Below, piece after piece: positions 7,363 through 13,522 of a stretch of 13,522 nucleotides of DNA. Made by a program: the position numbers and the translations under genes. The stretch's first letter is position 1; each line of letters opens with the position of its first letter. The stretch is from an uncultured Verrucomicrobiota bacterium (GTDB lineage Bacteria; Verrucomicrobiota; Kiritimatiellia; RFP12; UBA1067), in assembly GCA_946543025.1 (NCBI GenBank), contig CAMNLN010000071.1, positions 1-13,522 of the forward strand, given 5' to 3'. The notes beneath the pieces are model-generated. The model saw only the letters and a list, made by a program, of their open reading frames with translations. It had not been told where the DNA came from and ran no database searches.

Positions 7363-7983
7363 TCAAAGCGTTCCGAAGATGCGGTCGCCCGCGTCGCCGA
7401 GCCCCGGAACGATGTAGAAGTGCGAGTTGAGCCGCTCGTCCTTGGCGGCGGTGTACACCGGCACGTCGGGATGCTGCTTCTCGAAGTTCGCGATGCCTTC
7501 CGGCGCCGAGACGAGATTCAGGAAGATGATCTTCTTGTACCCGAGCTTCTTGAGCTGAGAGACCGCGTCCACCGCGCTGCCGCCCGTGGCGAACATCGGG
7601 TCGATCGCGATCGCCAGCTCGTCGCCCTTCGCGGGCGGCACCTTGGCGTAGTAGGGAATCGGCTCGGCCGTCTCCTCGTTGCGCTGCATGCCCAGGACGC
7701 CCACCTTCGCGTACGGCAGTACGCGCAGCATCGCGTCGAGCATGCCCATGCCGGCCCGGAGGATCGGCACGAGCACCACGTTCTCCGCCACCTTGCGCCC
7801 GACGGTCTTCGCAAGCGGCGTCTGGACCGTCACCTCGACGGTCTTCACGTCCCGAAGCGCCTCGTAGGCGAGGAAGGTGGTGATTTCTGAAACCAGCTCG
7901 CGGAAGAGCTTGGGCTGGGTGGCGACGTCGCGCATGTACGTCATGCGGTGGTCGACGAGCGGGTGGTGGAGAACGGTGGTCAT
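7363..7983 (-). CDS. upp: Uracil phosphoribosyltransferase
   Basis: Cytosolic pyrimidine salvage enzyme joining uracil and PRPP to give UMP. The 206-residue length matches the family. Recognisable parts are the HPLVDHRMTYMRD start (7-19), VPILRAGMGMLD (72-83), the PRPP loop AIDPMFATGGSA (126-137) and the C-terminal uracil-binding YIVPGLGDAGDRIFGT (190-205). The frame is open further upstream, but the ATG at 7983 has AAGGAAG ahead and matches the family start. It lies 14 bases after the outer-membrane protein gene and 39 bases before the lipoprotein gene. Unlike Apt and the two permeases of this operon it lacks the extra N-terminal DG-repeat module. Confidence 0.96.
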   Translation of the reverse strand: MTTVLHHPLVDHRMTYMRDVATQPKLFRELVSEITTFLAYEALRDVKTVEVTVQTPLAKTVGRKVAENVVLVPILRAGMGMLDAMLRVLPYAKVGVLGMQRNEETAEPIPYYAKVPPAKGDELAIAIDPMFATGGSAVDAVSQLKKLGYKKIIFLNLVSAPEGIANFEKQHPDVPVYTAAKDERLNSHFYIVPGLGDAGDRIFGTL

Positions 7984-7997
7984 TGCGTATTTCTTCC

Positions 7998-8921
7998 TTA
8001 GAAGTTGAAGGTGAGGCCGAGGCCGCCCCAGGCGTAGTCCTTGTACTGGCCGTAGTCGCCGCCGCTGCCGTGCTCGGCCGCGTCGCGCAGGTCGCGGTCG
8101 ATGATCGAGCAGTAGGCGACCTTGGCGAAGACGCCGACGAAATCGTTGAACTTGTAGTTCGCCTCGAGCATGAGCTTCATCGTGGCCATGCCGCCGTTGT
8201 GCGTCTCCGTCCAGCCGGCCGTCGGGAAGCACCAGTTGTAGCGATGGTCGCGGTAGACGAACGTGAGCGACGGCGTGAGCGTGAACGCGTCGGTGACGTC
8301 GCACGCGCGCTTCAGGCCGAACTGCAGGAGGTCGGCGTTGTTCTCGTGGTACTCGTGGATCCAGTCGAGGAACGGCACGACGAACGGGTTCAGGAGCGCA
8401 AAGCTGTGGTTCCAGTCCATCGTGGTCATCGTGTCGTGCCCGTACTGGAAGTGGCTCTTGCCGTGCGTGTTATGGTCGTGCCCGCGCCCGTGGGGGTAGT
8501 AGTACCAGACGATGGTCGTGCGGTAGTCGAGGCCCCACTTGTCGTTGTCGTCGAACCAGAAGGTCTTGCCGTAGTGGACGTTCGGGTCCCACTCGTTGAA
8601 CGCCTTGCCGTAGAGATCGCGCCGCTTGTCGGTCAGGTCGGTGTTGCACCAGGTGCCGATGCCGAGATAGCCGAGGTCCCAGCCCTGGACGCTCAGGTTG
8701 AAGTTGGCTTCCACGTAGCCCTGCAGCGTCGGCTCCGAGTTCAGCAGCGACCCGTAGAGCTGATAGCCCGAATACATGCCGTAGTTGCCGAAGCCCCAGA
8801 ACAGGGGCTCGTCCTTCTCCTCGATCTGGGGAGCAGCCTCGGCGTTCGTGGCCTTCGCGGCGTCCTCCGCGAAAGCGAACCCAGCCGCAGCGACGGCGGC
8901 GGTCAGCAGCAGTTTCTTCAT
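7998..8921 (-). CDS. Outer-membrane beta-barrel protein, possible nucleobase/nucleoside channel
   Basis: Secreted protein of 307 residues: signal peptide 1-18 (cleavage after AFA), a short acidic, Ala-rich segment (19-38), then alternating aromatic strands rich in Trp, Tyr and Gly, ending in LGLTFNF with the terminal Phe typical of proteins inserted by the Bam complex. I estimate 10-14 strands. A histidine-rich stretch (residues 144-162, six His) probably lies in a loop. I do not recognise a named family with certainty; the size and layout recall the nucleoside channel Tsx, but this is a guess strengthened only by context, as it is the first gene of an operon for nucleobase uptake and salvage. 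The ATG at 8921 has AAGGAG eight bases upstream, the strongest ribosome binding site of the operon, and an upstream promoter is visible. Confidence 0.75.
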   Translation of the reverse strand: MKKLLLTAAVAAAGFAFAEDAAKATNAEAAPQIEEKDEPLFWGFGNYGMYSGYQLYGSLLNSEPTLQGYVEANFNLSVQGWDLGYLGIGTWCNTDLTDKRRDLYGKAFNEWDPNVHYGKTFWFDDNDKWGLDYRTTIVWYYYPHGRGHDHNTHGKSHFQYGHDTMTTMDWNHSFALLNPFVVPFLDWIHEYHENNADLLQFGLKRACDVTDAFTLTPSLTFVYRDHRYNWCFPTAGWTETHNGGMATMKLMLEANYKFNDFVGVFAKVAYCSIIDRDLRDAAEHGSGGDYGQYKDYAWGGLGLTFNF

Positions 8922-8955
8922 CGTAACTCCTTCTTCTTTTTAGTTTGGCATTCCC

Positions 8956-8970
8956 GGCGCGGATTGCGCC
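8956..8970 (-). other. Small stem-loop in the 5' leader of the salvage operon
   Basis: GGCGC and GCGCC pair perfectly around a 5-base loop, about ten bases after the predicted transcription start. It may protect the 5' end of the mRNA. It is too small for a riboswitch, and the 59-base leader shows no purine or PRPP riboswitch core. Confidence 0.3.
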
Positions 8971-8986
8971 TGAAAAAGTCCCTTTC

Positions 8987-9015
8987 ATTCTATCACAGCC
9001 GTCCCTTTGCGGCAA
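8987..9015 (-). promoter_or_regulatory. Sigma-70-type promoter of the nucleobase salvage operon
   Basis: Minus strand: -35 TTGCCG (9015-9010), 17-bp spacer, -10 TAGAAT (8992-8987) preceded by TGA, which fits the extended -10 TGn element. The start would be near 8980, giving a leader of about 59 bases to the outer-membrane protein ATG. It falls in the 129-base gap after trmB, the only sizeable gap before the eight-gene run, so it probably drives the whole run. Confidence 0.6.
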
Positions 9016-9050
9016 GCGCGAACCGGGCAGGCGATGGCCGGCAAGGCGGT

Positions 9051-9725
9051 TCAATCCGCCTCGATCCGGCGACTGGGACGCCGGAAGACGCCCTCGCGCG
9101 GCTCGTCCTCCGGCGGTATGGCCAACGGCGCAAGCGGCGCGTCGTCCGCCGGAAGCGACTGCCAGGCCGCCGCGTGGATGGGCAGGCCCTGGCCGCGGAA
9201 CATCGTCTCGAACTCGGTCCACTCGTCCGGACCGCGTTCGCGCGGCGCGACACGCGCGAACCGCGCGTCGGCGGCGAAGCAGTCCTCCACCACGTGAAAA
9301 TACTCCTCGTGGTCGGTGGCGAACTCCAGCCGCCCGCCGATCTCCAGACGCTTCCAGAGCGCTGAGAGGAAAAGCGGCCCGAAGAGGCGGTGAGAATGGT
9401 GCTTGCGCTTCGGCCACGGGTCGGGGAAGAACACGTAGACCGTGCGCGCATGATGCGCGGGCAAGAGATACCAGAACGTGTAGAGCGCCTCCAGACGCAC
9501 GACATGCGCGTTGACGAGGCCCAGGCGCCGCGTCTTGCTGTCGAACGTGCGCACGCGCCCGAGCATCCGCTCGATGCCGATAAAGACGCAATCGGGATTC
9601 GCGGCCGCGCGTCCCGTGAGGAAACGCCCCTTCCCGCACCCGACCTCCACCTCCAGCGGACGCGCGAGGTCGTAGATCGCCGGACACGCCAGCGGTTTCG
9701 TGATGTCCGTGACGGGGATGACCAT
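9051..9725 (-). CDS. trmB: tRNA (guanine-N7)-methyltransferase
   Basis: SAM-dependent enzyme that methylates G46 in the variable loop of tRNAs. The 224 residues carry the class I methyltransferase motif VEVGCGKGRF (26-35), GIER (50-53) at the end of the second strand, and the TrmB signature FFPDPWPKRKHHSHRL (99-114) followed by a late TDHEEY (137-142). Its ATG is one base after the stop of the thioesterase gene, with GAGG inside the end of that gene as likely ribosome binding site. The next gene downstream is 129 bases away with its own promoter. Slightly shorter than E. coli TrmB (239 residues), mostly at the N-terminus. Confidence 0.95.
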   Translation of the reverse strand: MVIPVTDITKPLACPAIYDLARPLEVEVGCGKGRFLTGRAAANPDCVFIGIERMLGRVRTFDSKTRRLGLVNAHVVRLEALYTFWYLLPAHHARTVYVFFPDPWPKRKHHSHRLFGPLFLSALWKRLEIGGRLEFATDHEEYFHVVEDCFAADARFARVAPRERGPDEWTEFETMFRGQGLPIHAAAWQSLPADDAPLAPLAIPPEDEPREGVFRRPSRRIEAD

Positions 9726-9726
9726 G

Positions 9727-10125
9727 TCACGCCTCGTCCAGCACCTTCAGCAGGCGTTCGGGCGGCGGAATCGGATGGAACGTCTTCGTGGAGACGAAAC
9801 AGTGCCGCGTGAAGCCCGAGACGAGCAGCTCGCCGCCCACGCGCACCTCGCAGGCGATCTCGAGGCGCACGCCCTTGTGCGCGCGGCACCAGGCCGTCAC
9901 CTCCAGGAGGTCGTCGTAGCGGGCGGGCCGCTTGTAGTCCACCTCCGCGTGCGTGACGGGCAAGGCCCAGCCCTCCGCCTCGCATTCGCGGTAGGTGTAG
10001 CCGCACGCGCGCATCAGCTCGTTGCGCGCGCGCTCGAAGATGGTGAGATAGTTTCCGTAGTAGACCACGCCCATCTGGTCGGTGTCCGCGTACGGCACCC
10101 GGTACTGCATCGTGATCTTCCGCAT
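9727..10125 (-). CDS. ybgC: YbgC-type acyl-CoA thioesterase (4HBT hotdog fold)
   Basis: Hotdog-fold thioesterase of 132 residues, close to the 134 of E. coli YbgC. The family motif is clear at residues 12-35: YADTDQMGVVYYGNYL followed by FERAR, with D16 aligning to the catalytic aspartate (second D of DTD). YbgC of proteobacteria hydrolyses acyl-CoAs and is encoded next to tolQRA-tolB-pal; here tolB is two genes upstream on the same strand, separated by the isomerase-like gene, a loose echo of that cluster. GGGAGAG precedes the ATG at 10125. It nearly touches trmB. Substrate not predictable. Confidence 0.9.
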   Translation of the reverse strand: MRKITMQYRVPYADTDQMGVVYYGNYLTIFERARNELMRACGYTYRECEAEGWALPVTHAEVDYKRPARYDDLLEVTAWCRAHKGVRLEIACEVRVGGELLVSGFTRHCFVSTKTFHPIPPPERLLKVLDEA

Positions 10126-10147
10126 GGCGGATCTCTCCCGTCGCGGA

Positions 10148-11068
10148 TCAGGCCTGGCCCGCGAACTTCTTCATCGCGGCGAGCGCCTTCACGCGCGCCG
10201 CGTAGAACGCATCCTTGTCCTTGCGGTTCGGCCAGCCGCACTCGCACGAGATGCCGCCCGAATAGCCGATCTTCTTGAGGGCGTCGAAGTAGGGCGAGAA
10301 GTCGAAGTCGTCCTTGCCGGGATACTGGCGCGTCTCCTTCTCCGCGATGTGGACGTGCTTCAGGCGGCAGCCCGCCTTGACGATCGACTCCGCAGGCTCG
10401 CGGCCCATGATCATGTGGAAGAGGTCGGCCAGCTGCTGGATGCGCGGCGAGTTGACGTCCTCCACGATCTGCAGCCCCTGCCACACGTAGTTGATGATGT
10501 TCGACTCGTTCGGGCGCAGGGGCTCGATCACCACGCACACCTTCAGGTCCGAGATGCGCGCGGCGAGCTGCCTGCAGAAGTCCGTGTACTGCTCCACGCC
10601 CTTCTCCGGCAGGGGCTTCTGATCCTTCGGGCCGCAGATGTCTCCCGGCACGTTGCGCGCGCCGCCAGATCCGAACACGATCGTCTTCAGACCCACCTCG
10701 TCCGCGCGGCGGCAGAGCGTCTCCGCGTACTTGAGCGGCTCGTCGAAGGAGGCGTTGGGGCCCGTCAAGCGGAAGCTGCCCGGCAGAAAGCCGTTCACGG
10801 AACGGATCGGCAGCGCCGCCGAGAGGATCTTCTCGTCGCGATGCTTCTTCCATTCCTCGTCCGATTTCGTGGGAATGAAGGCCGATGCTCCGTTCCACTC
10901 CCAGAAGTCGTAGCCGATTTCCTTCAGCTGCGGCACCTGGTCCGGCCCGCAGCACACGCCGAAGAGCATCTTGCCCTTCTTGGCGCAACCTGCCGCCGAG
11001 CAGCAGTCCGCCGCCGCGCCCGCCGCGACGCCCGCCGCCGCCAATCCGATAAATTCTCTCCTGTTCAT
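10148..11068 (-). CDS. Tat-exported sugar phosphate isomerase/epimerase-like TIM-barrel protein
   Basis: The 306-residue protein starts with a twin-arginine signal (NRREFIGLAAAGVAAG, residues 2-17), typical of exported members of this group in Planctomycetes and Verrucomicrobia. The rest fits the AP endonuclease family 2/xylose isomerase-like TIM barrel (COG1082), with likely divalent-metal ligands E182 (VIEPLRPNESN), D215 or H218 (LADLFHM), H238/H240 (KHVHIAE) and E276 (CECG). Such proteins isomerise or epimerise sugars, inositols or hydroxypyruvate; nothing here fixes the substrate. Cysteines at 22, 23 and 28 follow the signal, and AAGC (25-28) could act as a weak lipobox. The ATG at 11068 has AAGGAG ahead. 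The next gene follows after 22 bases. Confidence 0.82.
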   Translation of the reverse strand: MNRREFIGLAAAGVAAGAAADCCSAAGCAKKGKMLFGVCCGPDQVPQLKEIGYDFWEWNGASAFIPTKSDEEWKKHRDEKILSAALPIRSVNGFLPGSFRLTGPNASFDEPLKYAETLCRRADEVGLKTIVFGSGGARNVPGDICGPKDQKPLPEKGVEQYTDFCRQLAARISDLKVCVVIEPLRPNESNIINYVWQGLQIVEDVNSPRIQQLADLFHMIMGREPAESIVKAGCRLKHVHIAEKETRQYPGKDDFDFSPYFDALKKIGYSGGISCECGWPNRKDKDAFYAARVKALAAMKKFAGQA

Positions 11069-11093
11069 GGCGATTATCTCCTTACGCTTACTT

Positions 11094-11122
11094 GAATATT
11101 CGACATTCAGCAGCCGACATTC
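11094..11122. repeat. GAATATTC palindrome and CGACATTC direct repeat
   Basis: On the plus strand an 8-bp perfect palindrome GAATATTC (11094-11101) overlaps by one base a CGACATTC copy (11101-11108), followed by AGCAGC and a second CGACATTC (11115-11122). It lies between tolB and the isomerase-like gene, just ahead of the latter's ribosome binding site. Possible operator or remnant of a dispersed intergenic repeat; function unknown. Confidence 0.45.
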
Positions 11123-11171
11123 TTTCTAACCGCTAACCACTAAGCACTAACCACTAATCACTAACCACTAA
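11123..11171. repeat. 7-bp tandem repeat array after tolB
   Basis: Seven consecutive heptads on the plus strand: TTTCTAA, CCGCTAA, CCACTAA, GCACTAA, CCACTAA, TCACTAA, CCACTAA. On the minus strand this is TTAGTGG-like units beginning two bases after the tolB stop codon. Units contain TAG on the minus strand and TAA on the plus strand, and since 7 is not a multiple of 3 the stops fall in every frame of both strands. AT content is well above the surroundings. Confidence 0.85.
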
Positions 11172-11173
11172 AC

Positions 11174-12337
11174 TCACCTCGCCCACGCCGGATTCATCCA
11201 GTTGCCCTGGTTGTGGAACAGGCGCATCGGCTTGTCGCCCTCGGGGTCGGTATCGATGATGAACAAGGCGTTGTCGCGCGACGCGACGACATGCCGCCCG
11301 TCGGCCGCCCAGCTTGGATGTTCCCAGCTGCCGCCTTCGGTGACGAGGCGCGCGGAAGACTCGCCCTTCGAGGGATCCATCACCGCCACGTAGTTCACGC
11401 CGCCACGCTTCGTGGCCCACGTGATGCGTCCGTCGGGGCCCCAGTCCGGGTTCGTGTTCTCGCCGCCGGCGTTCGTCAGGCGGCGCGACTGCTTCGTCGC
11501 CACGTCCATCAGGTAGATCTGCGGATGGCGCGTCGTGTCGCTCACGTAGACGATCTGCCGCCCGTCCGGGCTCCAGCAGGGCGACGCCTCGGAGGCGGTC
11601 GGCGTCTTCGTCAGGCGCTTCAAGCGTTTCGACGCGAAGTCGAGGACGTACAGCTCCGGATTGCCCTGGAAGGAAAGAACCAGCGCGCAGCTCGCGCCGT
11701 TGGGCGAGATGGCGGCTCCGGTGGCGAGGCACTTGAACTGCTCGAGAAGCTTGCGGCGGCCGGACATGTCGATGCGGTAGACGAGCGGCGTCTTCTGCAG
11801 GAAGCCCGTGTAGAAGATCTCTTCCTTGCTGGGTGCCCAGCGCGGCCCCACCACGGCGCGCTTGTCGCCCGTCAGCTGGCGGATGTCGTAGCCGTCGGGA
11901 TAGCAGGTGTAGAGCTCGGCGTTGTCCGCGCCCTTGCGGTTCACGAACGCGATACGGTCGCACGCGAAGCCCTTCTTGCCGGTATGGGCCTGCACGATGG
12001 CGTCGGACAGCTGGCGCGCCGCCATGCGCGCGCCCTTCGCGTCAGCGAAGGCGGCGGCGGACGTCACCTGCTTGCCGGCCCCCGCCGCGACAACATTCGC
12101 GCCCGGCGTGCCCGTCACGCGGATCTGTCCGTTCGGCCCCACCTGGAAGTAGCCGGTCATGGAAAGGTTGCGCTTCAGCGAGGCGTTGAACGCCTGCGCG
12201 GCGGCGCCGTCCGCAGTCGTCTCGACCGAGACGACGACGCGCTCGGCGCCGGCCTTCTTGACCACCACCGTGGGAGGCGCGGCAAGGATTGAGAGGGCGG
12301 ACGATGCCGCCAAGGCGAAGAATATCTGACGTGTCAT
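11174..12337 (-). CDS. tolB: TolB-like periplasmic beta-propeller protein
   Basis: Periplasmic part of the Tol-Pal system, which ties the outer membrane to peptidoglycan during division. Residues 1-20 are a signal peptide (cleavage near ILAAP). Residues about 22-130 fit the TolB N-terminal domain (AFNASLKRNLSMTGYFQV, then DAIVQAHTGKKGFACDRIAFV), and the rest is a PD40/WD40-like propeller with blades marked by SPDGRQIVYVSD and GPDGRITWATKRGG. The 387 residues are somewhat short beside about 430 in E. coli. The ATG at 12337 is preferred over an in-frame ATG 26 codons upstream because it opens the signal peptide and has AAAAGGAAC in front. No tolQ, tolR, tolA or pal is in the window. It has its own promoter. 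Confidence 0.85.
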   Translation of the reverse strand: MTRQIFFALAASSALSILAAPPTVVVKKAGAERVVVSVETTADGAAAQAFNASLKRNLSMTGYFQVGPNGQIRVTGTPGANVVAAGAGKQVTSAAAFADAKGARMAARQLSDAIVQAHTGKKGFACDRIAFVNRKGADNAELYTCYPDGYDIRQLTGDKRAVVGPRWAPSKEEIFYTGFLQKTPLVYRIDMSGRRKLLEQFKCLATGAAISPNGASCALVLSFQGNPELYVLDFASKRLKRLTKTPTASEASPCWSPDGRQIVYVSDTTRHPQIYLMDVATKQSRRLTNAGGENTNPDWGPDGRITWATKRGGVNYVAVMDPSKGESSARLVTEGGSWEHPSWAADGRHVVASRDNALFIIDTDPEGDKPMRLFHNQGNWMNPAWAR

Positions 12338-12386
12338 TTCTGTTCCTTTTCTTGTTGTTGAGATTGTCGTCAAGTGTGGCTTGGCA

Positions 12387-12415
12387 AGTATACCGAACCC
12401 CGCCCGCGCGCGCAA
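12387..12415 (-). promoter_or_regulatory. Sigma-70-type promoter of tolB
   Basis: Minus strand: TTGCGC (12415-12410), 17-bp spacer, TATACT (12392-12387). The start would be near 12380 with a leader of about 43 bases. The spacer is extremely GC-rich with an alternating CG run next to the -35. It lies in the 84-base gap after the DUF1080 gene. Confidence 0.5.
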
Positions 12416-12421
12416 CGAGAA

Positions 12422-13261
12422 TCAGAGCTCGCGAATCTTGAGGTTGCGGTAGCTGACGGTGGAATCGTTATGGTCCTGCAGCTTGATGCGGCCCGTCGGC
12501 GCCTCGCCCCAGCGCTCGCCGGGCTTCTGCTCCTTCACATACTTCGACTGCGCCACGATTGCGCGGAATTCCGCGCTGCCGCGCTCGTAGGAGAGCACCT
12601 TGTGTCCGTTCAGCCAATGTTCCACGTGCGTTCCCTTCGAGACGATCCGCGCGGTATTCCACTCGCCGAGCGGCTTGACGAACGCCTCGGCGTTGGCGGG
12701 GATCATGTCGTACAGCGAGGCCACGCGGCGGCACTTGCCGTCGCGTCCCTTCGTGGAGTCGGGGTGCGCCTCGTGAAGGATCTGGTACTCCTCGCACGTT
12801 CCCTTGAACTGGTCCCGGTTGTAGAAATACTTGATGCCGCTGTTCGCGGCCTCCGTGAGGCGGAAGTCGACGGACAGCTCGAAGTCGCGGTAGTCCTTCG
12901 CCGTCACAAGGTCGCCGCCGCCGCCGAGCGCCGCCTGCTCCGGCGGCAGGTCCACCCACTTGCCGTCCTTGATGGCCTTGCGCGGCAACACGGTGAGGAC
13001 GCCGTCCGCAATCTTCCAGCCCTTCTCGGGCGGCGTCTTGCAGCCGTTCTTCTCGCCCACCCAGCCGTCAAACGACTTGCCATCCCAGAGAAGCTTCCAG
13101 CCGGCGGCCTTCTCGGCGGCGGAAAGCGTGTTGGGTGCGGCGGCCTCGCAGGCACCGCCCGCGCAGCAGGCGCCGGACGACGCGTTGCACGGCGTGCAGT
13201 CGGTGCAGCAGCCGGCGAAGAGGACTGCGGCCGCAAGGGAGAGGAGATAAGTGCTTTTCAT
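12422..13261 (-). CDS. DUF1080 (3-keto-disaccharide hydrolase-type) lipoprotein
   Basis: Predicted lipoprotein of 279 residues: signal peptide with lipobox FAGC (C18), a cysteine-rich spacer (C18, C19, C22, C25, C32, C33, C38), then a DUF1080 domain (about 52-279). Domain marks are GWKLLWDGKSFDGWVG (54-69), GWKIADGVL (81-89), DFELSVDFRL, NSGIKYF, EYQILHEAHPD and a final GRIKLQDH..STVSYRNLKIREL part. The fold is a concanavalin-like jelly roll; some members cleave 3-keto-glycosides and many occur in PVC genomes beside oxidoreductases and xylose isomerase-like TIM barrels. The neighbouring GH123-like end, 22 bases away, fits a role in glycan breakdown. The ATG at 13261 has AAAGGAAC upstream. Substrate unknown. 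Confidence 0.85.
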   Translation of the reverse strand: MKSTYLLSLAAAVLFAGCCTDCTPCNASSGACCAGGACEAAAPNTLSAAEKAAGWKLLWDGKSFDGWVGEKNGCKTPPEKGWKIADGVLTVLPRKAIKDGKWVDLPPEQAALGGGGDLVTAKDYRDFELSVDFRLTEAANSGIKYFYNRDQFKGTCEEYQILHEAHPDSTKGRDGKCRRVASLYDMIPANAEAFVKPLGEWNTARIVSKGTHVEHWLNGHKVLSYERGSAEFRAIVAQSKYVKEQKPGERWGEAPTGRIKLQDHNDSTVSYRNLKIREL

Positions 13262-13283
13262 CTTTTTGTTCCTTTCGCGGATC

Positions 13284-13522
13284 TTAGCGGTTGAGGAGGT
13301 CCTTCGTCTCGCGGATGAGCGCGGTGAAGTCGCCGGGCTTCTTGTTGAGCGCGGCCTTTAGGTCGTACTTCGCGGCGAGGGCGGCGAGTTCGTCATTCCG
13401 CTCGCCGGCGCGCTTGAGGATGTTGAACTTCTCGGCCTGCTGGATGCCGTTGAAGAGCTCAAGGAAACGCATCGAGGGCGAGCCGTCGGGATACACGAGG
13501 AACGTGTCGCCGCTGCGCCAGT
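13284..13522 (-). CDS. C-terminal end of a DUF4091/GH123-like protein (5' end outside window)
   Basis: Open frame entering from the right edge and ending in TAA at 13284. The first visible residues, WRSGDTFLVYPDGSPSMRFL followed by ELFNGIQQAEKFNIL, match the conserved tail of the DUF4091 domain found at the end of glycoside hydrolase 123-type proteins, where a TFLVYPG..SSIRFE.LREGIQDYE pattern is usual. The last 45 residues form a helical tail. A GTG in the visible part could be mistaken for a start, but coding continues in frame to the edge. GH123 members remove N-acetylgalactosamine; the substrate here cannot be judged from 79 residues. Confidence 0.65.
   Translation of the reverse strand, partial: WRSGDTFLVYPDGSPSMRFLELFNGIQQAEKFNILKRAGERNDELAALAAKYDLKAALNKKPGDFTALIRETKDLLNR

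Noticed and set aside
8922..8986. Purine or PRPP riboswitch in the leader of the salvage operon
   Set aside because: The leader is only about 59 bases and shows just a 5-bp hairpin, with no conserved riboswitch core.
9044..9061. Hairpin AGGCGG/CCGCCT at the trmB stop as a terminator
   Set aside because: It overlaps the last codons and stop, and no U-tract follows, so an intrinsic terminator is not supported.
11072..11122. Sigma-70 promoter for the isomerase-like gene
   Set aside because: No convincing -10/-35 pair at proper spacing; only AT-rich fragments around GAATATTC.
11123..11171. CRISPR array or attachment site
   Set aside because: Units are 7 bp without spacers, and no cas, integrase or tRNA gene is near.
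13284..13496. Small 70-residue gene starting at a GTG
   Set aside because: The frame continues upstream to the window edge with DUF4091-like residues, so it is the tail of a longer gene.

Overview
The window is GC-rich and every gene I can support lies on the minus strand, packed with short gaps or overlaps, so transcription runs from high to low coordinates. The mix suggests a Gram-negative, PVC-type bacterium, with Kiritimatiellota or a related Verrucomicrobiota as best guess. The signs are an outer-membrane barrel and TolB, a Tat-exported sugar isomerase-like protein, a DUF1080 lipoprotein, a DUF4091/GH123-type glycosidase end, and strong AAGGA-type ribosome binding sites. The taxonomy is inference. 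Two genes run off the edges, and no stretch over 300 bases lacks a gene.

Right part (13522 to about 11070): the C-terminal end of a DUF4091/GH123-like protein, a DUF1080 lipoprotein with a cysteine-rich N-terminus, and tolB with a recognisable sigma-70-type promoter. A 105-base spacer follows that carries a run of 7-bp tandem repeats. Middle part (11068 to 9051): a Tat-exported TIM-barrel sugar isomerase/epimerase-like protein, a YbgC-type hotdog thioesterase and the tRNA m7G46 methyltransferase TrmB, closely spaced.

Left part (9015 to 1) is the notable one. A good promoter (TTGCCG, 17 bp, TAGAAT with an extended -10) precedes eight genes in one direction: an outer-membrane beta-barrel protein, uracil phosphoribosyltransferase (upp), a small lipoprotein of the amino-acid-type solute-binding family, a membrane sensor with SpoIIE/PP2C phosphatase and HATPase domains, an AzgA/PbuG-type purine permease, adenine phosphoribosyltransferase (apt), a UraA-type uracil permease, and an orphan FlbD/SwrD-like protein. 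This reads as a nucleobase uptake and salvage operon with a sensor-phosphatase embedded in it. An internal extended -10 promoter may add separate expression of uraA.

The most interesting signal is that the purine permease, Apt and the uracil permease, three proteins from two transporter families and one enzyme family, all begin with the same extra module of about 75 to 80 residues. It is built from two 'DG-x-[VA]-x-x-x-E' half-repeats 38 or 39 residues apart with an invariant proline between them. It looks like a short TerB-like helical domain, and its presence on every purine/uracil permease and on Apt, but not on Upp, suggests a common docking or regulatory tag for nucleobase salvage. A link to the phosphatase/kinase in the same operon is a hypothesis.
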